64,000 bases of DNA from Dipteris shenzhenensis (lineage: Eukaryota > Polypodiophyta > Polypodiopsida > Gleicheniales), in assembly GCA_047967505.1 (NCBI GenBank), contig CM106539.1. The stretch is one strand, 5' to 3'. A model generated the notes under the pieces. That model ran no database searches, was not told the origin of the DNA, and saw only the letters and a program-made list of their open reading frames with translations. Each line of letters begins with the position of its first letter. Positions within the stretch are counted from its first letter, which is position 1. Below, in pieces: positions 57,831 through 64,000 of the stretch. The translations under genes and the position numbers were made by a program.

Positions 57831-57862
57831 TTTTTAGGGAGATGACCACCCCCCTCAATAGA

Positions 57863-58600
57863 TGTTGGTATATGTACAATGCCCACCTCTCATATGTAAC
57901 CATCAATGTTCCATAATGCTTTTTTGTAAGGCCCCCATTATGAGAAGAAGCCACTGTGTGAGCACTGGACATAGATATGTTCCTAGATTGCACACTAGAT
58001 GAGGTCTCATGGTGATCATTTGATGGTTTGGAGATGGTAGAAGGAACGATGTTACTCCCTTGGGGTTTGGGGGTAATGCCCCCATTGGGAGTCTGCAGGC
58101 AACACCCCTACTGGGGGGTTCGAGGGACAATGCCTCCCTATGGGACTCTAGGGGCAATGCCCCCAACAGTAGGGTACAGTGGTTGATGGTCGGTGGCAAA
58201 AATTAAGCAAACATGTGCCCCCATCCTCATCTTTAGTCATGCAATGGGCTAAGTCAAGATGCATGTGCCTCCACAAGCCCACCAAGTGGGTGGAATTGGT
58301 TGACTAAGAAGGCCCATATAAGGAGACCACTACTCAAGCCTGAGCATCAAACACCAATACCCCTAGCCTCAAGTCCTTAGGCATCCCGAGTATGTCTAGA
58401 TTGCCATTGAAGCTTTGCTAGAGAGCACACGGGTGGACTACACCATCAGTTGTATCTTATATTTGGTGATAAAAAATTTATCTCACTCCATTATATCTAT
58501 TCTTTTTTTTCTTTTTTTCTTGTTTAAATTGTGTCTATTCTTTGGTTACTATACTATCGTTGTTGCCACACAATCTTTCTACTATGTCATACTTCTATAA
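57863..58600 (+). mobile_element. Solo LTR related to the 25-kb copia element
   Basis: Compared with the LTR 29281-29847 it shares, in order: TGTT start, CCCACCTCTCAT with TGTAACC, GTAAGGCCCCCAT followed by GAAGAAGCC/GAGAAGCC, the G/C palindromes (58070-58170), a CCATATAAGG box (58314), and AGCACACGGGTGGAC followed by CCATCAGTTGTAT. No pol sequence lies next to it, so it is a solo LTR. The right end is uncertain (58570-58600). Confidence 0.8.
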
Positions 58601-58969
58601 TAAATTCAACAGTTTCTCTTTACGTTAAAAAATAATAATAATTCGACAGTTTCTATTTATATACAAAACAATATAATGTGTATGTTGTTGCTAGTGGATT
58701 TTTACAACGTGTTTTCTATGTATGCTATAAATATTTTGTAATTATTTGTAGGGGATCTATAGATATTAAAAAGTAAGAATGTTTTATTATTTTTTGAAAT
58801 TCAATTTAGTGTTGTTTCAATGCCTTGATGTTTGTTAGCCCTATGCTTATTGAATTATGTATAGCATTGTCTTGAGTTCTACTTTGGTATTCCAAGCAAT
58901 TGTCTCCGAGAGTCCATGCTCCCTTGCACTCCGCGTCTAAAGGCATGTCCTAACCTTGCCTACTCCCCT

Positions 58970-59725
58970 CTCCTCCAACCTTGCAACTCCTCTTCTCCCT
59001 CTCCTCCTCCCTTCTCCTCCCTCTCTTCCTCCCTTCTCCTCCCTTCTCCTCCTTCCCCTCCTCCCCCATCCTCTTAGACCTTCGTCCTCTCCACTTTTGA
59101 CACGCGGTGCATGAAGTGTGCATGGCTCCCAGTGTGTGTATGATGTGTGGCTCCCAGTGTGTGGTAGGCATGGGAGCAAAATAAGGGGGAGGGTTAGAGG
59201 GAGGAGAGAGGTGAGGTGAAATGAGTTAGGGAGAGGGGGATAGGTAGAGAGAGGTTAGAGGGGGGATGTAGAGAGAGGTTAGAGAGGGGGTGGAGAGAGA
59301 GTATAAAGAGAGACGGCATGGGAGGGCGGGGAAGACAATGGATGAGAGAGGAAAGTCGGGGTGGAAGAGGGGTAGTGGGGTGTTGGGGTGGAGAGAGGAA
59401 GGGTGTGGATAGAGAAAGTGGGTGGAGAGAGGAAGGGGCTAGTTGGGTGGAGAGAGGTAGGGGGATGGTGGGGTGGAGAGAGGAAGGCAGTGTAGGGAGA
59501 GGTATGGGGATGGTGGCGTGGAGAGAGGAAGGGGGTGTTGGGGTGGAGAGAGGTAGGGGGATGGTGGGGTGGAGAGAGGTAGAGGAATGGTGGAGGTGTA
59601 GAGAGAGGTAGGTGGATAATGGAGTGGAGAGAGGTAGGGGGATGGTGGAGTGGAGAGAGGTAAGAGGATAGTGGAGGATAGAGAGAGAAGGGGGTGGTGG
59701 GGCAGAGAGAGGTAGGGGGATTACC
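58970..59725. repeat. Purine-strand minisatellite
   Basis: 58970-59085 is CTCCTCCCTT-rich. 59190-59725 repeats units of about 27-30 bp of the type GTGGAGAGAGGTAGGGGGATG on the plus strand, about 15-18 times, almost without pyrimidines other than T. Long open frames on both strands (for example 59194-59853 minus, Pro/Ser/Leu-rich) follow from the repeat. Confidence 0.9.
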
Positions 59726-60959
59726 TTGAGTGCTAGGTGACAAAAAGTATTGAAAACTTGCATTCTTAGAACACCCTGCTCTTCCTGTAGAAGCCATGGG
59801 AAAGAGGCTACATTTGGCACCATTGCTGGTGAGACTAGCATCTCAAGTAACAAGTAGACATATCAAGTATGTATAAAGAACAAACTACCATGAACTATCA
59901 CGAACATACCACTCAAGAGCTAGGAGAGTAAAAAAATTTCCTAACTCTAGCCACAAATATCAACCCCAAGCATCAACCTTGGATTATTACCTTAAGAAAT
60001 TCTTTATTCCTTAAAAAATAGCCATTAAAGAACAAATTAGGCCATCTAATGGACACCAATGTGTAGTGCTCAAAATTTTGAATATTTCTCCTAGAGCGAT
60101 CTGAGCTAACCATGAAAACTTATGGCACGGGAAGTTTCTAGGGTTAACACTTCCTGTAAAAACCCAATCTACCCTCTCATTCTTCTTCTTTCACATCTAG
60201 CTCCATCCTCTTCCCCATTTTGAGCCCTATGCAAGATCCTCCTCCTTCTCTATTGACCACCACCCTACTCCCAGCCTTATTTTTGAGTTGCTTCGAGCCC
60301 TTCTCACAGCAATAACCTAACCATCCACCCACCATCCATTCGCCCTCAACAATCCCGTTACATCGAGAAAAATTTGGGAGAGCATTGTAGGTGATCATCT
60401 CCTCCTTTGAATTTTCGTCAAGTTTTCTGTCTGTCAAGTTTCCACCCCCCTCTCTCTTTCCTCCCATCTCTCACACTCTCTCTTCTGCTCCCTCACCTCT
60501 CTCTTTTCCCCAACCCCCTCCTCTGTGCCATTCACGATGCCTCCGCCGATCGCTAGAGCACAGCACCACCACAATGCCTCCAATGACTCCACCATCAGTG
60601 CCGCCACCACCTCCGACCTCTCCGCCACCACTTGTCGGTGCTTCGCTATGCCTCGCTCTGTCGCTCCGCTAGGGCGCTTGCATGTGGCATTGCTCCCTCT
60701 CTCCATGCTATCGGCATCAATGCCCACCCCGCTCAGCCTCCTCCCACCTCCTCCATCGCCCCTGCCAATCGCCGTGCCCTCCTTGTCGGCCAATTGTCTA
60801 CCCCATCGCCTCTATTGTCCCACCTCCCCTCCCTCCCACCTCCCCCCACTCCTCACCACCCCCTCTCCTCTCACCCTGCACCCCCCCTCCACCCCCACCC
60901 TCCGGGCAGCCACCCCCCATCCCCATGCTGAAGCACATGGACTGAGCTCTCCTATGGAC
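59726..60959. other. Anonymous sequence, pyrimidine-rich right part
   Basis: 60430-60930 is C/T-rich and yields proline-rich frames in several phases (for example 60525-60974) without recognisable domains. I do not call a gene. Confidence 0.5.
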
Positions 60960-61194
60960 CCTAATCTACTCTAATGACAACACTAATCTAAGGTGGATGA
61001 ATCCTAAGAGTAATCTTGAGATAGTGCAAAGGGCTTGATTTTTATTACTTCAAATAAACCTCCCTTTTATAGGAGTGGGTACTTACATCCATATGCATGC
61101 TCACATATGGGATATCTCCTCCATGCCATGTGGCAGCTTGCCCTTTACTCATACCTTTGCCCTACATGTGCTCATGGCACCACAACTCTCAACA
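60960..61194 (-). mobile_element. LTR of a copia gag-type element, minus strand
   Basis: On the minus strand the tract CCAAGGGGAGG (61195-61205) is followed by TGTTGAGAGTTGTGG from 61194, and 120 bp later by a CCTATAAAAGGGAGG box (complement of 61061-61075). This is an LTR start and promoter. It lies about 180 bp downstream of the gag relic on the same strand with no pol in between. The outer end is a guess. Confidence 0.6.
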
Positions 61195-61369
61195 CCTCCC
61201 CTTGGTGCCATGATCCTTTGGCTACTGCAAGGTGGTCAAATGTGAGTTACAAGATCAAATCCTCCCCTAGGTGCTTACATGTCTCAGGTGGTCAGGTTTG
61301 ATTACAAGAATATAGGCTAAAGGTGGAAAGGCTTTTGCTTCTCAATACATGTTGTTCTTGTCATTCTGC

Positions 61370-62462
61370 TCATTTGATGATGACTACACGTAGTTGACCT
61401 GCTGGTTCTTCAATCTACAATCTTCTTCCTTGTGTCCCAGCTTCTTACAATGGTGACACTTTGGTTTGTTCTTCAATCCGCAGTCACTTTGATAGTGACC
61501 CATCCTTCTGCAATGGTAACACTTCGTTGATGTTTTACTGAACAATGCTTGTTCTTCATTATAGCTGTTGCATGTTGATGTTGATGTCTAATCACCTTCC
61601 TTGATGTCTTTGCCTTTTAGGTTTCTGTCAAACCATGCCTTGTTCTTTTTTTTGTTGTCGTGGCATGGTAGGTGACTAATCGGAGAGTCTTTCTTTTAAG
61701 GATGCATGATCTCCCATGCATTCCTATACTGCTATGCGTAGGCTGGGTACTACAAATTCTAGTGGGACCACAGCTTTAAGGCCGTACACCAATCGAAAAG
61801 GTGTATTCCCTGTATTGACCTTGAGTGTGGTTCGGTATGCCCATAAGGCTACACTTAGTTTCTCTGGCCAATCAGTTAGCTTTGGTTCTACTACCTTAAT
61901 GAGGACAATGCATAATATTTTGTTTGTGGATTCGGTCTCTTTCAAGAAGGGAGGATACACATTCCTCAAACTTTGGATTTGGGAAAATTCTTCAAAATGG
62001 TTTAGTTGGGTCATAATGCTTTTGATTTCGTTGACAAAATGTGCCATGGATTCATTGAAGCTCATGTGCAACCCATAGAATTCAATCTTAAGATGAATTT
62101 CTTGGTTTTTGTCTTTTGCACCAAACATTGTGTTCAACTCATCCCATGCATCTTTGGCATGATCCTTGGAGTCTATATGATGAATTATGTTTGGACCCAA
62201 GTGCAAACCAATGAGTGATAGTGTTGCTTCATCTTTTTCCTTCCAGGCATCATTTTGTGCAGTGGGTATGTCTTCTTTTACAGTCTTCCAAAGTTTTTGA
62301 TGCATTAGGAAATACCTCATTTGTGTAGACTAGGTGTGAAATCCTTCCCCAGTGAACTTCTCAACAGTTGGGGTGCGTACTGCCATTGCAAAGGTCTTAC
62401 CAGTTGAAGATCCAGACAAGCCTAAGAATATATGTAATTCTTTAGGTTTGTAAGATGTGGCC
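61370..62462 (-). pseudogene. Copia gag relic interrupted by gypsy integrase fragment
   Basis: Minus strand, from 62462: ATG with MATSYKP, then VEKFTGEGFHT, a stop, and the open frame 61724-62320, which continues with MRYFLMHQKLWKTV, IIHHIDSKDHAKDAWDELN and MFGAKDKNQ: the copia Gag domain. From about residue 132 of that frame the sequence becomes Ty3/gypsy integrase: ESTNKILC, then LSVALWAYRTTLKVNTGNTP and FRLVYGLKAVVPLEF, continuing to about 61590 (NKAWFDRNLKGKDIKEGD). Gag resumes with two CCHC knuckles, CYHCRRMGHYQSDC and CHHCKKLGHKEEDC, at about 61410-61530. No protease or RT follows. The gypsy piece seems to sit inside gag. Confidence 0.8.
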
Positions 62463-62509
62463 ATTTCAATATGGCCCTTAGCTTTTTAGAACCCATATGA
62501 ATCTATTAT

Positions 62510-63850
62510 TGGGATATAATATGCCCAAGTACTTAACTTCTTTTGCAAAATAATTCACATCTGGATTCTTTAGCCAAAAGAGAGTTATCTCTATGTAATT
62601 AGAACACTTTTTGCAAATGTTCTATATGTTTTTTCCTCATTTTACTATAGATAAGGATATCATTTAGAATCCTACAATAAATTTTTCTAAAAATGGCCTC
62701 TATACATTGTTTATAAGTGCCATAAAAGTTGTCAGAGCATTTTTAAAACCAAACGGCATTAGTCTGAATTGATAATGCCCGTACCTAGAACAAAATGATG
62801 TCTTAGGGACGTCCTCTTCTCTTTTGTACTTGGTGATATCTTGATCTTCAGTCAATTTTAGTAAAATATTTTTCCCCTTGCAATTGATCAAAGAGCTCAT
62901 CAATGCGAGGCATAAGATACTTATTTTTTATCGTGATTTTATTTAAATCTCAATAATCTATACATATACGCACAATATCATCCTTTTCTTTATGAGTAAA
63001 ACCAGTGCAGACCACTTGGTTGAATTTGGACCTTCCTAAGGTATTAAATTAATTATGTTTTGACCTTAAGTGCTTCCATTTAACTAATTCTATGTGGGGG
63101 TTTATAAACAAGTGTAGATCTACGAATTATGTCTACCTTATGATATATTTCTCTCTTGGGGGGTAAACCATCAAGCAGATGGAAAAACATCTTTAGATTC
63201 AACCATTAAATCATTGAAAGAAGATCTATACTTCTTAATATTATCAAGAACAATTTTACTGCTTTCTCATGTAGAAGAGATAAAATCTCTAATAAAAGTA
63301 AGTTCAGAGAGATATTCCTCGCATTCTTGTTGGTGTAGAAGTCATTCCAATTCCATCGAACAAATAAGTGGACAATTGGACACATCATGTTCTCCTTGAA
63401 TTTATAGGACTTCTACCACATTTTTTTAAAATAATAGAGTTATTCAAATAACCCCGCTACTGCTGCAAGTGATGCCCAAGACTATACAACTATTCTTGAC
63501 CCATGACAACATCAATTCTATTGACATGCATAATTTGGAAATCCAAGGCATCCTGATAGCATTGAATGTCCACCTCTACACAATGTATCATGGTGTCCAC
63601 CTCTACCACATGGAGTATCATGGTGTCCCACACATTTTTATCATTGCTCTTTGCTAAAGAGACCACATATTTATGGGCAGTCGAACTCTTACGCAACTTC
63701 AATTTCTTAACTAATCAATAGTTTAAGAAATTGTGTGTTGCACTATCATTGACCACAACTCTTACTTTTCCCCTAAATTTCTCCATGCATCCTCTTTAAG
63801 TCATGAGGACTAAAAGTGGGTTGCCATATTGTCGATGATAGGCAAGACAT
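62510..63850 (-). pseudogene. Ty3/gypsy protease-RT relic
   Basis: Read from right to left: a protease-like end (DALDFQIMHVNRIDVVMGQE, frame 63490-63702), then after about 500 bp of unclear sequence the RT blocks ICIDY near 62950, GEKYFTKID near 62860, REEDVPKTSFCSRYGHYQFR and LMPFGFKNALTTFM (frame 62700-62903), the palm remnant ILNDILIYSK near 62650, where the DD pair is ND, and KEVKYLG near 62540. Stops and shifts are frequent. It abuts the copia gag start at 62462, so one element broke or inserted into the other. Confidence 0.8.
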
Positions 63851-64000
63851 GTGGGTGCTATCCTCATAATAAATCTCTACCTCACTGTACTTTTTAATAT
63901 CTTTAAGATGTAACACCTATACTGCGTGTATTTATTTTTGTGAAGGTTTATATGGGGCTTTAGCTCCCACCTATTTGTTTCTAGGGCAATCCCAAGCAGC
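63851..64000. other. Window end, unclear
   Basis: No recognisable coding sequence; it may be more of the gypsy relic. Confidence 0.3.

Noticed and set aside
59194-59853. 219-codon minus-strand Pro/Ser/Leu-rich frame
   Set aside because: It is generated by the purine minisatellite; overlapping frames on both strands are equally open.
60525-60974. 149-codon proline-rich frame
   Set aside because: Low-complexity pyrimidine-rich DNA gives proline-rich readings in several frames; no domain or splice support.

Overview
This is nuclear DNA of a land plant with a large, repeat-rich genome. The evidence is a set of typical plant gene families (a MYO-INOSITOL TRANSPORTER-like gene, LSM6, a HIT/CCCH zinc-finger gene, relics of PLS-type PPR, 14-3-3 and LRR genes), spliceosomal GT-AG introns, and abundant Ty1/copia, Ty3/gypsy, LINE and hAT remains. 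A fern or gymnosperm would fit the repeat load, sparse genes and long introns, but that is inference; nothing here fixes the species.

Layout. 1-3.4 kb: 3' half of a decayed Ty3/gypsy element and its probable LTR, then a second gypsy relic on the minus strand. 7.1-8.7 kb: four intact exons encoding the C-terminal two thirds of an inositol/proton symporter; its 5' exons are not visible. 13.0-15.4 kb: a gag-only copia relic with LTRs, primer-binding site and polypurine tract. 17.9-23.6 kb: scattered exons of a RID3/IPI3/WDR18-like WD40 gene, with a PPR pseudogene and a hairpin-forming tandem array between them. 24.1-30.9 kb: a young, nearly intact Ty1/copia element (one frameshift, no 5' LTR) lying between two almost identical 1-kb copies of its own target site. 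35.1-36.4 kb: a 14-3-3 pseudogene whose intron contains an LRR relic and whose last segment is inverted. 38.4-39.0 kb: a complete three-exon LSM6 gene. 41.2-42.4 kb: hAT transposase relic. 47.8-50.1 kb: chromodomain-type Ty3/gypsy relic. 52.1-53.0 kb: a single-exon HIT-like plus CCCH zinc-finger gene on the minus strand. 53.6-55.7 kb: a 5'-truncated LINE with an A-rich tail. 57.3-58.6 kb: a LINE fragment and a solo LTR related to that of the 25-kb copia element. 61-64 kb: a minus-strand mosaic of copia gag and gypsy pol pieces.

Only three loci look like working host genes: the inositol transporter (partial here), LSM6 (RNA processing and decay) and the HIT/CCCH gene. They show no functional linkage; they are ordinary genes isolated in repeats. 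I saw no CRISPR array, operon or prokaryote-like system, and I did not identify any tRNA or rRNA gene by eye. The most unusual signals are structural: the empty-site/filled-site duplication around the copia element, the hairpin array at 21.6-22.9 kb with compensatory stem changes, and the nested or rearranged gene relics.
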